A DNA stretch of 64,000 nucleotides from Tabrizicola sp. (GTDB lineage Bacteria; Pseudomonadota; Alphaproteobacteria; Rhodobacterales; Rhodobacteraceae). Position numbers and translations under genes: made by a program. The notes under the pieces were generated by a model that was given only the letters and a program-made list of their open reading frames with translations, did no database searches and was not told the DNA's origin. Of the stretch, positions 29,422-38,511 are shown one piece after another (position 1 is the first letter of the stretch; each line of letters starts with the position of its first letter). The DNA is taken from contig JAEULQ010000068.1 of assembly GCA_016792685.1 (NCBI GenBank), forward strand, positions 1 to 64,000, in the 5' to 3' direction.

Positions 29422-31146
29422 ATGAGACTACGTTCCACCGCAACAGCCATGGCGCTTGCGCTGATGGCCATGCAGGCCCCCGCCTGGGCCGACATCGAGG
29501 CGGCGAAAGCCTTCCTCGATGCTGAAATCGGCGATCTGTCGACGCTGGACCGTGCCGCTCAGGAAGCGGAACTGCAGTGGTTCATCGATGCGGCGAAGCC
29601 CTATGCCGGCATGGAGATCAAGGTCGTGTCCGAAACCATCGGCACGCACGAATACGAAGCCAAGGTTCTCGCCCCGGCGTTCGAAGCCATCACCGGCATC
29701 AAGGTCACCCATGACCTGATCGGCGAAGGCGACGTGGTCGAAAAGCTGCAGACGCAGATGCAGACCGGCGAGAACATCTATGACGCCTACATCAACGACT
29801 CGGACCTGATCGGCACCCACTGGCGCTATCAGCAGGCCCGCAACCTGACCGACTGGATGGCAGGTGATGGCGCTGCGGTGACCAACCCGGGCCTCGATCT
29901 GGCCGACTTCATCGGTCTGTCGTTCACCACCGGTCCGGATGGCAAGCTTTACCAGCTTCCCGACCAGCAGTTCGCGAACCTTTACTGGTTCCGCTACGAC
30001 TGGTTCAACGACCAGAAGACCAAGGACGACTTCAAGGCCAAGTACGGCTATGACCTTGGCGTTCCGGTCAACTGGTCGGCCTACGAAGACATCGCCGAGT
30101 TCTTCACCGGACGCGACATGTCTTATGCGGGGGGCCCGGCAACCGGCGTCTACGGCAACATGGACTACGGCAAGAAGGACCCTTCGCTTGGCTGGCGCTA
30201 CACCGACGCGTGGATGTCCATGGCCGGTATGGGCGACGTGGGCGAGCCGAACGGCCTGCCGGTCGACGAATGGGGCGTCCGCGTGGACGAGAACTCCCGT
30301 CCCGTCGGCTCCTGCGTGACGCGCGGTGGCTCGACCAACGACGCTGCGGCAGTCTATGCCGTGACCAAGGCAATCGAGTGGCTGCAGAAGTACTCGCCGC
30401 CGGAAGCCCAGGGCATGACCTTCGGTGAAGCTGGCCCGGTTCCTGCTCAGGGTGCGATTGCCCAGCAGATGTTCTGGTACACCGCCTTCACCGCGGCTTC
30501 GGTTGTCGAAGGCACTCCGGTGATGAACGAAGACGGCACGCCCAAGTGGCGCATGGCGCCTTCGCCGCACGGCGTCTACTGGCAGGAAGGCCAGAAGATC
30601 GGCTATCAGGACGCTGGCTCCTGGACGCTGATGAAGTCGACCCCGGTTGACCGTGCCCAGGCCGCCTGGCTCTACGCACAGTTCGTGACCTCGAAGACCG
30701 TGGACGTGAAGAAGGCCCACGTCGGCCTGACCTTCATCCGCGAATCGACGATCCAGCACGAAAGCTTCACCGAACGCGCTCCGAAACTCGGCGGCCTGAT
30801 CGAATTCTATCGTTCGCCCGCCCGCGTTCAGTGGTCGCCCACCGGCACCAACATCCCGGACTATCCGAAGATGGCGCAGCTGTGGTGGCAGAACATCGGC
30901 GATGCCATGTCGGGCGACAAGACCCCGCAGGAAGCGCTGGATGCTCTGTGCGAAGAGCAGGAGAAAGTGCTTGAGCGCATCGAGAAGTCGGGCGTTCAGG
31001 GCGACATCGGTCCGAAGATGGGCGAAGTGATGGATGCCCAGTACTGGATCGACCAGCCCGGCGCTCCGGTGGCCAAGCTGGAGAACGAAAAGCCGCAGGG
31101 CGAGACCATCGCCTATGACGAGCTGATCAAGTCCTGGCAGAACTGA
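29422..31146 (+). CDS. glpV: Periplasmic glycerol-binding protein GlpV
   Basis: 574 residues, long for a solute-binding protein but normal for this family. Residues 1-23 are a signal peptide (MALALMAMQAPAWA before the cut). The body is a two-lobed binding-protein fold with many aromatic residues (QFANLYWFRYDWFNDQ, LGWRYTDAWMSMAG, IPDYPKMAQLWWQN) suited to a small polyol. GGGAGG lies about nine bases before the ATG. It binds the substrate in the periplasm and delivers it to GlpP/GlpQ. The separate hairpins before and after the gene suggest a stabilised, highly expressed message. Confidence 0.93.
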   Translation: MRLRSTATAMALALMAMQAPAWADIEAAKAFLDAEIGDLSTLDRAAQEAELQWFIDAAKPYAGMEIKVVSETIGTHEYEAKVLAPAFEAITGIKVTHDLIGEGDVVEKLQTQMQTGENIYDAYINDSDLIGTHWRYQQARNLTDWMAGDGAAVTNPGLDLADFIGLSFTTGPDGKLYQLPDQQFANLYWFRYDWFNDQKTKDDFKAKYGYDLGVPVNWSAYEDIAEFFTGRDMSYAGGPATGVYGNMDYGKKDPSLGWRYTDAWMSMAGMGDVGEPNGLPVDEWGVRVDENSRPVGSCVTRGGSTNDAAAVYAVTKAIEWLQKYSPPEAQGMTFGEAGPVPAQGAIAQQMFWYTAFTAASVVEGTPVMNEDGTPKWRMAPSPHGVYWQEGQKIGYQDAGSWTLMKSTPVDRAQAAWLYAQFVTSKTVDVKKAHVGLTFIRESTIQHESFTERAPKLGGLIEFYRSPARVQWSPTGTNIPDYPKMAQLWWQNIGDAMSGDKTPQEALDALCEEQEKVLERIEKSGVQGDIGPKMGEVMDAQYWIDQPGAPVAKLENEKPQGETIAYDELIKSWQN

Positions 31147-31155
31147 TCGAACTTG

Positions 31156-31181
31156 GGCGGCCCTCCGAAAGGGGGGCCGCC
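31156..31181 (+). terminator. Terminator-like hairpin after glpV
   Basis: An 11-bp GC-rich stem (GGCGGCCC core) closed by a GAAA tetraloop starts 10 bases after the glpV stop, followed by TTCCCTC. It probably ends or protects the glpD-glpV transcript, leaving glpK with its own promoter or reduced read-through. Confidence 0.75.
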
Positions 31182-31187
31182 TTCCCT

Positions 31188-31236
31188 CAAATTTCTTGAG
31201 TAAGAAATTTGGCAAGAATTTTACTCAAAATTCTTG
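31188..31236. repeat. Tandem pair of perfect AT-rich hairpins
   Basis: Two perfect 10-bp hairpins stand side by side, separated by one base. The first has arm CAAATTTCTT and loop GAGT (31188-31211). The second has arm CAAGAATTTT and loop ACTC (31213-31236). The loops are complementary to each other. A structurally similar pair, also with a one-base spacer, lies at 41404-41447. They may be a dispersed 3'-end element. Confidence 0.75.
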
Positions 31237-31328
31237 TCTCCGAAGGCCGCCGTCATGCACAAATCCAGGTGTTAAGATTTCCCTAACGCCCACGATCAAC
31301 CCTTTGAAATCGCTATACCTATCGCGTT

Positions 31329-31343
31329 TGTCCACCGTGGACA
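31329..31343. promoter_or_regulatory. Palindrome upstream of glpK
   Basis: TGTCCAC and GTGGACA flank a single C in a perfect palindrome 22 bases before the glpK start. Its position in the likely promoter or leader suggests an operator. The regulator is unknown; it does not resemble the TTTCG boxes upstream of glpD. Confidence 0.4.
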
Positions 31344-31365
31344 CATCACCTGCAGGCCCGACCAA

Positions 31366-32850
31366 ATGACCCATATCCTCGCCATCGACCAGGGCACCAC
31401 CTCCTCCCGCGCGATCCTCTTTGACGCGGCCCTCCGCCCCGTCGCCTCCGCCCAGGAAGAGTTTCCCCAGCACTACCCCCGCCCCGGCTGGGTTGAACAT
31501 GACCCGGCCGATCTCTGGTCCACCGTCGCCGGCACCGCCCGCGCCGCGATCGAGAAGGCCGGTGTCGGGGCCGGCTCCATCGCCGCGATCGGCATCACCA
31601 ACCAGCGCGAGACGACCCTGATCTGGGACCGCAAGACCGGCCAGCCGATCCACCCCGCCATCGTCTGGCAGGACCGCCGCACGGCCGACACCTGCGCCGC
31701 CCTGAAAGCCGCCGGGCACGAGCCGTCGATCACCGCCAGGACCGGCCTCCTCCTCGATCCCTATTTCTCGGGGACGAAGGTGAAGTGGCTCCTCGACAAC
31801 GTCGACGGAGCAAGGAGCCGAGCTGAGCGCGGTGAACTCGCCTTCGGAACGGTCGACACCTGGCTGATCTGGAACCTCACTGGCGGCAAGGTCCACGCCA
31901 CCGACGCCACCAACGCCTCCCGTACCCTTCTTTACAACATCGCCAGGGGCGAGTGGGACGCCGAGATCTGCGGCCTCCTCGACGTACCCTTGTCCCTCCT
32001 CCCCGAGGTCCGCGACTGCGCGGCCTCCTTCGGCACGACCCGCCCCGACCTCTTCGGCCGGGAAATCCCGATCCTCGGCGTCGCCGGTGACCAGCAGGCC
32101 GCAACCGTCGGCCAGGCCTGCTTTGCCCCCGGCATGATGAAGTCCACCTACGGGACCGGCTGCTTCGCCCTTCTGAATACTGGGGCTGACATGGTCCCTT
32201 CGAAGAACCGCCTCCTGACCACCATCGCCTACCAGCTGAAGGGCCAGCCCACCTATGCCCTCGAAGGCTCGATTTTCATCGCCGGAGCGGTGGTCCAGTG
32301 GCTTCGCGACGGCCTCAAGATCATCCGCGAAGCCCGCGAAACCCAGCCCCTCGCCGAAGCCGCCGAGGAAGCGCAGGGCGTGATCCTTGTCCCCGCCTTC
32401 ACCGGTCTTGGCGCACCCTATTGGCGGCCCGATTGCCGGGGCGCGGTCTTTGGCCTGACCCGGAACTCCGGCCCTGCCGAGCTTGCCCGGGCCGCGCTGG
32501 AGAGCGTCGGCTACCAGACCCGCGACCTTCTTGAGGCTATGCGGGCCGACTGGGGCGCGGCAGCGGATGGTGTCTTGCGGGTCGACGGTGGCATGACAGC
32601 CAGCGACTGGACGATGCAGTTCCTGTCCGACATCCTGGGTGCCCCTGTCGACCGGCCCAAGGTGACTGAAACGACGGCCCTCGGAGCGGCCTATCTGGCG
32701 GCAATGCAGGCAGGGGTGATCGGCGGGCCAGAGGAGTTTGCCAAGTCCTGGGCCCTTGACCGACGCTTTACCCCGCAGATGGACCAAGCCACCCGCGCCG
32801 CGAAATATGCCCGGTGGGGCAAAGCGGTCGCCGCCACCATGAGTGTATGA
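31366..32850 (+). CDS. glpK: Glycerol kinase
   Basis: 494 residues of the FGGY kinase family. It opens [17 protein letters not shown] (phosphate-1 motif), has [30 protein letters not shown] and [15 protein letters not shown] in the first lobe, and [18 protein letters not shown] and [13 protein letters not shown] in the second. It phosphorylates glycerol to glycerol-3-phosphate, the GlpD substrate, after uptake by GlpSTPQUV. A 219-base gap with hairpins separates it from glpV. The next gene overlaps its stop by four bases. Confidence 0.96.
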   Translation: MTHILAIDQGTTSSRAILFDAALRPVASAQEEFPQHYPRPGWVEHDPADLWSTVAGTARAAIEKAGVGAGSIAAIGITNQRETTLIWDRKTGQPIHPAIVWQDRRTADTCAALKAAGHEPSITARTGLLLDPYFSGTKVKWLLDNVDGARSRAERGELAFGTVDTWLIWNLTGGKVHATDATNASRTLLYNIARGEWDAEICGLLDVPLSLLPEVRDCAASFGTTRPDLFGREIPILGVAGDQQAATVGQACFAPGMMKSTYGTGCFALLNTGADMVPSKNRLLTTIAYQLKGQPTYALEGSIFIAGAVVQWLRDGLKIIREARETQPLAEAAEEAQGVILVPAFTGLGAPYWRPDCRGAVFGLTRNSGPAELARAALESVGYQTRDLLEAMRADWGAAADGVLRVDGGMTASDWTMQFLSDILGAPVDRPKVTETTALGAAYLAAMQAGVIGGPEEFAKSWALDRRFTPQMDQATRAAKYARWGKAVAATMSV

Positions 32851-33974
32851 CCCCGTTCGGGATCTCGTCGCCTGGCCGCATCCTCTTTGGCCGGGGCCAG
32901 GCAGCGAACGCGCCCGCGCTGATCCGCGCCTTTGGTCCGCGCGGGATCATCGTCCATGGCGCGAACCGGGACCGTGCCGCCTGGCTGATTGACGGGCTGG
33001 GGCCCGACACTCTGGCCCTGGCATGTGCGGGAGAGCCGACGATAACCGATCTGGAAACCGCTCTGACGATCGCGCGGACCCACCGTCCGGATTGGGTCGC
33101 TGCCCTTGGTGGCGGCGCTGCGCTGGATCTGGGCAAGGCACTTGCCGGGTTGATCCCCGCCTCGGACGGGCCGATGGAGCATCTGGAAGTGGTCGGCAAG
33201 GGTCTGCCGCTGCGGGCTGGGCCCTTGCCCTTCATCGCGCTGCCCACCACGGCCGGAACCGGGGCGGAGGTCACGAAGAATGCGGTGATCGGCTTGCCCG
33301 AACTTGGCCGCAAGGTCAGCCTGCGCGACGAGCGGATGGTGGCGCGGCTGGCGATTGTCGACCCGGCCCTGACTGATGGCTGCCCCAAGCCGGTAACGCT
33401 CGCCTCGGGTCTGGACGCGGTGACCCAGGTGATCGAGCCGTTTGTCTCTTCCAAGGCCACACCCTACACCGATGCGCTGGCCCGTCCCGCCGTCGCGATG
33501 GGGATGGCGGCGCTGATGCGGCTGATGCGCGGCGACGAACCGGAGGCTCGCGACCGGATGGCCTGGGTCAGCCTTTGTGGCGGGCTGGCGCTGGCGAATG
33601 CGGGGCTTGGGGCGGTACATGGGCTTGCGGGCGTGATCGGCGGCATGACCAGCGCGTCACATGGCGCGATCTGCGGTGCGCTTCTGGGGCCGGTGTTGAC
33701 TGCCAACCGGGCGGCGTTGACCGGCCCAGATCGGGCCCGACTGGACGAGGTTTGCGCCGTCTTGGCCGAGGTGCTGGGTTCAACTGCTGCCGAAGCGCCG
33801 GAGGCCTTGCAGGCCTGGGCCTGGGCCGAAGGACTACCGGGACTGGCTGCCCAGGGGGTGAGCCCCGACATGCATCAGGGAATTGCACAGGCCGCGATGC
33901 AGGCGTCATCGATGAAGGCGAACCCGGTGGTGCTGGATGAGGCGGCGCTGCGGGCGATCCTGGAGGCAGCCTGA
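32847..33974 (+). CDS. Iron-type alcohol dehydrogenase coupled to glpK
   Basis: 375 residues from ATG 32847, which overlaps the glpK stop (ATGA). The NAD-binding part has [12 protein letters not shown] (88-99) and the metal domain [17 protein letters not shown]. Of the four metal ligands, D190 and the histidines at 258 (AVHGLAG) and 272 (SASHG) are present. The position usually His in DALTH is Gln194 ([11 protein letters not shown]). This Gln occurs in a subset of the family, so the enzyme may still work, perhaps with another metal or none. The substrate is probably a small alcohol or aldehyde linked to glycerol breakdown, but this is inferred only from position. Confidence 0.88.
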   Translation: MTPFGISSPGRILFGRGQAANAPALIRAFGPRGIIVHGANRDRAAWLIDGLGPDTLALACAGEPTITDLETALTIARTHRPDWVAALGGGAALDLGKALAGLIPASDGPMEHLEVVGKGLPLRAGPLPFIALPTTAGTGAEVTKNAVIGLPELGRKVSLRDERMVARLAIVDPALTDGCPKPVTLASGLDAVTQVIEPFVSSKATPYTDALARPAVAMGMAALMRLMRGDEPEARDRMAWVSLCGGLALANAGLGAVHGLAGVIGGMTSASHGAICGALLGPVLTANRAALTGPDRARLDEVCAVLAEVLGSTAAEAPEALQAWAWAEGLPGLAAQGVSPDMHQGIAQAAMQASSMKANPVVLDEAALRAILEAA

Positions 33975-34016
33975 GGGCGCGTGGGCCGATTGCCAAACCT
34001 GGCTTGCGCTGCGTCG

Positions 34017-34787
34017 TCAGGCCTCAAGGAAGACCCGGACGGTTTCCTCGAATTCGCGCGGCTTTTCGGCGTGCAGCCAATGGCCCGCCTCAGGGATCTT
34101 GGCGAAGCGGGCCTTCGGGAACAGAAGACGGATCGTTTCGCGGTGCTCGGGTCTGACATAAGTCGAAAGCGCGCCGGTCAGGAACAGGGCGGGGCGGTCG
34201 AAATGTCCTTGCGTTCCCGGCCAACCGACGATCTTCGGCATCTCGGCTTCCAGCACCTCAAGGTTCAGCCGCCAGCGTGGGGGATTCTGGCGCAGGTCAA
34301 GCGACTGCAGGAAGAAGGCGCGGAGCGCAGGGTCGTCGATTGCGGACGCAAGGGCGGCATCGGCTTCGGCCCGGGTGGTGATCCGGGTCAGGTCGAGCGC
34401 AGCCATGGCCCGGGCGTTACGGCTTTGGTCATGGGTATAAGCCACGGGCGCAATATCGGCGACGATCAGGCGGCGGATGAGGTCCGGTCGCGTCAACGCA
34501 AGCTGCATCGCGGCCTTTCCACCCATCGAATGACCCAGAAGGTCCACAGGGGCGCCCAGGGTCTCGATCACCTCGGCCAGATCCTCGGCCATGTCGGGAT
34601 AGGACTGAGAGGCCGCGCGCGGGCTTTCGCCGTGATTGCGCATGTCGACCGCCACGACCTCACGCCGGTCCGCCAGGCGACGCGCGATTACCCCCCAGTT
34701 TCGGCCCGAGCCGTAAAGGCCGTGCGCGATGACCAGGGTCGGGGCGTCAACGGTGAGACTGGCGGGATGGCGGATTGTGGCGAGCAT
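34017..34787 (-). CDS. Alpha/beta hydrolase (YbfF-like esterase)
   Basis: 256 residues. The nucleophile elbow is LLGHSMGGKAAMQ (Ser near residue 95). The oxyanion strand is VIAHGLYGSGRNWG near 20-33, and VDMRNHGESPRA gives the conserved turn. The catalytic His is in EAGHWLHAEKP near 235. The pattern matches short-acyl esterases of the YbfF group. It converges on the alcohol dehydrogenase gene and is divergent from the small membrane-anchored protein gene. Confidence 0.87.
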   Translation of the reverse strand: MLATIRHPASLTVDAPTLVIAHGLYGSGRNWGVIARRLADRREVVAVDMRNHGESPRAASQSYPDMAEDLAEVIETLGAPVDLLGHSMGGKAAMQLALTRPDLIRRLIVADIAPVAYTHDQSRNARAMAALDLTRITTRAEADAALASAIDDPALRAFFLQSLDLRQNPPRWRLNLEVLEAEMPKIVGWPGTQGHFDRPALFLTGALSTYVRPEHRETIRLLFPKARFAKIPEAGHWLHAEKPREFEETVRVFLEA

Positions 34788-34883
34788 GCATTTTCCATAA
34801 CGATTTGGAGCGCTTCAGGCCAGACAGGTTGAACACCGGCACAATCGCTTCTAGGTTCTGCATGGGCGTCAAAGGGGTGATGC

Positions 34884-35255
34884 ATGAGTGCGGTGACGAT
34901 CCAGCAGATGGCGGATCGCGTGGCGCAGCTTCTTGAAGAGAGGCTGGGACTGGGAGGGCGTGACCTTTCGGCAAAGTTGAAGCGCGCCGGTCGGTCCTTG
35001 CCGAAGAAAGTCCGGGAAGGCGGCAAACTGCTGGCAACGTCGGCACAAAAGGCTCAGAACCCCAAGCTTTTGGGCCAGATCGACATGGGCGCCGTCACCG
35101 AAGCCTATGACGTCTGCCTCAAGCATCTGGTGGCCATCGATCCGGTCGGGCGCCGTCGTGACCATTTCGCCGGCATGGTCGGTTCGGTTGGCCTTGGCGT
35201 GCTGGTCCTGCTGATCATCGTGATGGTTCTGCTGGCCTGGCGTGGCTATTTCTGA
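34884..35255 (+). CDS. Small C-terminally anchored protein, unknown function
   Basis: 123 residues with AAGGGGT eight bases before the ATG. The N-terminal 90 residues are soluble and basic (IQQMADRVAQLLEERLGLGG, KLKRAGRSLPKKVREGGK), and the C-terminus is one membrane helix (VGLGVLVLLIIVMVLLAW). The body probably faces the cytoplasm. Its last 41 bases overlap the convergent DUF817 gene, an unusually deep tail-to-tail overlap. I recognise the layout as conserved in related genomes but know no function. Confidence 0.75.
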   Translation: MSAVTIQQMADRVAQLLEERLGLGGRDLSAKLKRAGRSLPKKVREGGKLLATSAQKAQNPKLLGQIDMGAVTEAYDVCLKHLVAIDPVGRRRDHFAGMVGSVGLGVLVLLIIVMVLLAWRGYF

Positions 35256-36096
35256 GGTCGACTTCGTCCGGTGACAGCGCGCTGCGGCTGACCACGGTCA
35301 CGGTCACGAAAGCCACATACAGCAAGAGATACCAGGAACCGAGTTTGGTCAGGCTGACGGACTGGCCCGGAAGCTGTCCGGAGTAGAGCCAGGTGCCGGT
35401 TGCCGTGCCGACGTTCTCGGCGATCCAAAGTGCTAGGGCTGCAAGACCTGCCGCGACGGGAAGTGGCATCCACCAGTGCCGGTCATGAATGCGGAACCAG
35501 ATCCGCGTCCGGGCGTAAAGTACTACAGTTGCTGCGAAAAGCACGAGCCGGATGTCGGGCAGGAAATGGTGGGCGAAGAAGTTCACATAGATCGCCGCTG
35601 CCAGCAGAAAGGTCAGCCAAAGCGGCGGATAGGGGGCGAAGCGCATGTCGAAGATGCGGATGACCCGGGCGATGTAACTGCCGACCGAGGCATACATGAA
35701 CCCGGAAAACAGCGGCACTCCCATCAGCTTGAAGAGGCCTGGTTCAGGGTAGGACCAGGAACCCGCGTTCACCTTGAACCATTCCATCGCCGTTCCGGTC
35801 AGATGAAAAAGCAGGATGACGCGGGCTTCTTCCCAAGTCTCAAGCTTTCTCCAGAGGAACAATGCCTGCGTGGCGATGGCGAAAAGAAAAAGCGCGTCGT
35901 AACGGTGAACGGGCCAGTCGGCATTCCAGAAGAGCCGGGTCGTGATGATCGCCACGAGAAGGAGCCCGCCGAGAAGGCAGGCCCATCCCTGTTTCAGGCC
36001 GAAAAGCACGAACTCGGCGATCGCAAAGGGCAGGCGTGCCCGGGCCCAGTCGCCCATACGGTGTTCCAGGCCGCGTGTCGTCTCTGTCGGGGTCAA
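35215..36096 (-). CDS. DUF817 integral membrane protein
   Basis: 293 residues with about eight membrane helices and the family's conserved features. These include LKQGWACLLGGLLLVAI, HLTGTAMEWFKVNAGSWSYP near residue 100, FSGFMYASVGSYIARV and AENVGTATGTWLYSGQ. The family is of unknown function. The start is TTG 36096, which overlaps the stop of the flavoprotein gene upstream (TTGA); an internal ATG at 36057 is possible. The coupling suggests that the two gene products are made together. Confidence 0.8.
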   Translation of the reverse strand: MTPTETTRGLEHRMGDWARARLPFAIAEFVLFGLKQGWACLLGGLLLVAIITTRLFWNADWPVHRYDALFLFAIATQALFLWRKLETWEEARVILLFHLTGTAMEWFKVNAGSWSYPEPGLFKLMGVPLFSGFMYASVGSYIARVIRIFDMRFAPYPPLWLTFLLAAAIYVNFFAHHFLPDIRLVLFAATVVLYARTRIWFRIHDRHWWMPLPVAAGLAALALWIAENVGTATGTWLYSGQLPGQSVSLTKLGSWYLLLYVAFVTVTVVSRSALSPDEVDLRNSHARPAEPSR

Positions 36097-38117
36097 GCTT
36101 GAGCCCGGCCGAGAACAGGGCGTTCGCGCCGCGGTGCAGGAGCAGGCGTCAGATGCGCCCGCGCTGCCCCATGTGCGTCGTGGATCGCATGGGCGAACAA
36201 TCCGGGCGCGCGGGCATCGCCGATGCGGCGCAGGCTTTGCAGTCCCAGTCCTTCAAGGGCCAGCCAAAGCCCATCCTGTGGCTCGCGCGAGGTGACGGGG
36301 ATGAAGCTGCCGCAAGGTATCTCGGTGGTGCGCCCTGTATAGGCACAGGCGAGGAGTGCCCCTTCGGGAGTGAGATCAGTCACGATCTGGCCGGTGCGGA
36401 TCGTGACCCCGGCCTCGATCAGCCGGGCTTGCAGGCGGGACTGTTCGACCGTGTAGGCGGTCCATTCGGCAACCGACCCGGCTGGCGTGACATAGGTCAC
36501 ATCATGACCGCGTGTTGCCAGAAGATCGGCAATTCCGGCGGCGAGGTGATAGCCCTCGTCATCGAAGATCACGACAGGTCCGGAAGAAATCGGCGCATTG
36601 TCGAGGACTTGGTCCGGAGTCACCGTGCGGGGATCGGCAAAGGAGGCAGCGCCACCGGGCAGGCTGCGGCCTCGTCCGTCGGCGCGCCACAGGCTGCCGG
36701 TTGCGATCATGACATGGCCAAGGCCGGTCTCGCGAATGTCTTCGGCAGTCATTGTGCTGCCAGGATAAAGCGTGACCTGGGGAAGTTTCGACAGTTGGGA
36801 TAGGCGCCAGTCGATGACCCTTCCCCATTCGGACAGGCCCGGAAGCCGGGCTTCGCGCAGGACGCGGCCGCCGGGTTCACCTGCCTCGGCCAGGACCACG
36901 GGAACGCCGCGTTTGCCCAGAGTCACCGCAGCCTCAAGCCCGGCGGGACCCGCGCCGACGATCAAGACGGGGTCGGCCTGCCCGATGATCGCGGGAACCC
37001 GTTCGGGGTGCCAGCCCTGCCGCCATTCCTCGCCCATGGTTGGGTTCTGGGTGCAGCGGATGGGGGCGCCGAGACCGTCGTGCGCGTAGCAGATGTTGCA
37101 GCCAATGCATTCGCGAATGTCTTCCATCCGGCCGTCGCGGATCTTGGCGGGCAGGAAGGGATCGGCGATGGAGGGCCTTGCTGCGCCTATGAAATCCAGG
37201 ACACCGCGGCGCAGTTGGGAGAGCATCGTCTCGGGGCTGGTGAAACGGCCGACCGAAACGACGGGCCTGCCCGTGGTCGCGCGGACATGGGCGATATGGG
37301 TTTCAAGCGCGGCCTCCTTGACGAAGCGCGAGGGGCCCATCTCGGTGCCGTAGTCGGGGATTGTGACGTCGAAGATATCCACCAAGGGGGCAATGCGGCC
37401 CAGGAACTCGGCGCGGGCATCCTGGCCGCTGCCATCCTCATCCGTCACCTCGATCCGGATCGCGACGGCGGCACGGTCGCCTATCGCCTCACGGGTATCC
37501 TCCAGAAGCTCGCGGAGCAGCCGGGTGCGGTTCTCGAACGTGCCGCCATAGCCGTCTGATCGGCGGTTCAGGGCGGGGTCGAGAAACTGGGCCAGAAGGT
37601 AGGTATGGGCGGCATAGACATAGACGACGTCAAAACCTGCGGCCTTGGCACGAAGGGCCGCAGCCCGGTGCCAGTCACGCAAGTTCTTGATATCCTGGCG
37701 GTCCATGCGCTGGTTCTGCCAGGGGGCGGTTTCAGCGAGGATGCTTTCCGGCCCAAGGCTTGGGACCCGGGACAGGATATTCGCGCTGCGCCCGCCACCA
37801 TGCCAAAGCTCGACCCCCGCTAGCGCACCATGGGCATGGACGGCCTCGGCCATGGCGGCCATGTTCGCAACATCGCCGTCATCCCATAGGCTGGCATAGG
37901 GGGCGGGCGTGTCGTCGGATGTGGGGTGGATCGAGCAATATTCACTGTTCACCACGCCCCAGCCGCCCTCGGCCTTGACCCCGCGCATGGCGGCGAGGGT
38001 GGCGGGATGCTGGTTGCCCATGCCGGTGCAATGCGGAACCTGCCAGAAACGGTTGGGGGCAGTGACCGGGCCGATCCTCAGCGGTTGGAACAGTGGGTCG
38101 AAGCGTGGATCGCGCAT
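36093..38117 (-). CDS. Trimethylamine-dehydrogenase-like flavoprotein (Old Yellow Enzyme family)
   Basis: 674 residues in the three-part TMADH layout. An FMN TIM-barrel (1-330) contains YAAHTYLLAQFLDPALNRR and RSDGYGGTFENR. An iron-sulphur segment has C337, C340, C343 and C355 (ECIGCNICYAHDGLG). FAD/NAD-binding domains start with VLIVGAGPAGLEAA (385-398) and run to about 640. Relatives demethylate trimethylamine, dimethylglycine or proline betaine, or reduce enones. glyA lies one gene further upstream in the same direction, which would suit a methylamine or betaine substrate, but the assignment is an inference. Confidence 0.85.
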   Translation of the reverse strand: MRDPRFDPLFQPLRIGPVTAPNRFWQVPHCTGMGNQHPATLAAMRGVKAEGGWGVVNSEYCSIHPTSDDTPAPYASLWDDGDVANMAAMAEAVHAHGALAGVELWHGGGRSANILSRVPSLGPESILAETAPWQNQRMDRQDIKNLRDWHRAAALRAKAAGFDVVYVYAAHTYLLAQFLDPALNRRSDGYGGTFENRTRLLRELLEDTREAIGDRAAVAIRIEVTDEDGSGQDARAEFLGRIAPLVDIFDVTIPDYGTEMGPSRFVKEAALETHIAHVRATTGRPVVSVGRFTSPETMLSQLRRGVLDFIGAARPSIADPFLPAKIRDGRMEDIRECIGCNICYAHDGLGAPIRCTQNPTMGEEWRQGWHPERVPAIIGQADPVLIVGAGPAGLEAAVTLGKRGVPVVLAEAGEPGGRVLREARLPGLSEWGRVIDWRLSQLSKLPQVTLYPGSTMTAEDIRETGLGHVMIATGSLWRADGRGRSLPGGAASFADPRTVTPDQVLDNAPISSGPVVIFDDEGYHLAAGIADLLATRGHDVTYVTPAGSVAEWTAYTVEQSRLQARLIEAGVTIRTGQIVTDLTPEGALLACAYTGRTTEIPCGSFIPVTSREPQDGLWLALEGLGLQSLRRIGDARAPGLFAHAIHDAHGAARAHLTPAPAPRRERPVLGRAQA

Positions 38118-38511
38118 GGAGACCTCGGTTTGGCGTCACTGATTTGACGGTCAGTGGACGAGGAGGTCAAGGTCGGGAGTCCCGGGCCAAGGAGAGGCTG
38201 GTTGCAGTGAGGTGAAGCGCGGAATGAGCGAGTGCCCGGATCGCGGTGGGGCTTGGCCGCCAAGCCCCTGGAAACGCTGGGTTCATTGGCCTGATTTCGG
38301 AGAAGCAGGGCCTCCTTTCTGAGGCTCCTTGCGGCTTTCTTCCGTACCCATGTTGGTCCGAGTCCGGCTGCGGTAGTCGCGTCCGGCGAATCAGTGACGA
38401 CGGGCCGTGAACAGTCGTCGGGTAGACGGCTGGTGTCACGCGGTCGTACGGCTTGGCTATGCGTCGCAAGAGACAGTTGGGCCAAAACGAAAAAGCGGGC
38501 GCTGGTCGGGA
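38118..38511. other. Non-coding stretch with a 9-bp hairpin
   Basis: Overlapping frames on both strands reach about 100 codons but lack ribosome-binding sites and known motifs. The clearest structure is a perfect hairpin at 38248-38268 (arm GGGGCTTGG, loop CCG). The stretch must include the promoter of the flavoprotein gene and the end of the nucleotidyltransferase gene. A small RNA is possible but unsupported. Confidence 0.4.

Noticed and set aside
29428..31215. 595-codon open frame on the minus strand over glpV
   Set aside because: glpV has a signal peptide, ribosome-binding site and family match. The antisense frame has none and is a by-product of third-position GC bias.
31225..32787. 520-codon minus-strand frame over glpK
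   Set aside because: Antisense to unmistakable glycerol kinase, and repeat-like Gly/Ala/Asp/Arg composition with no domain.
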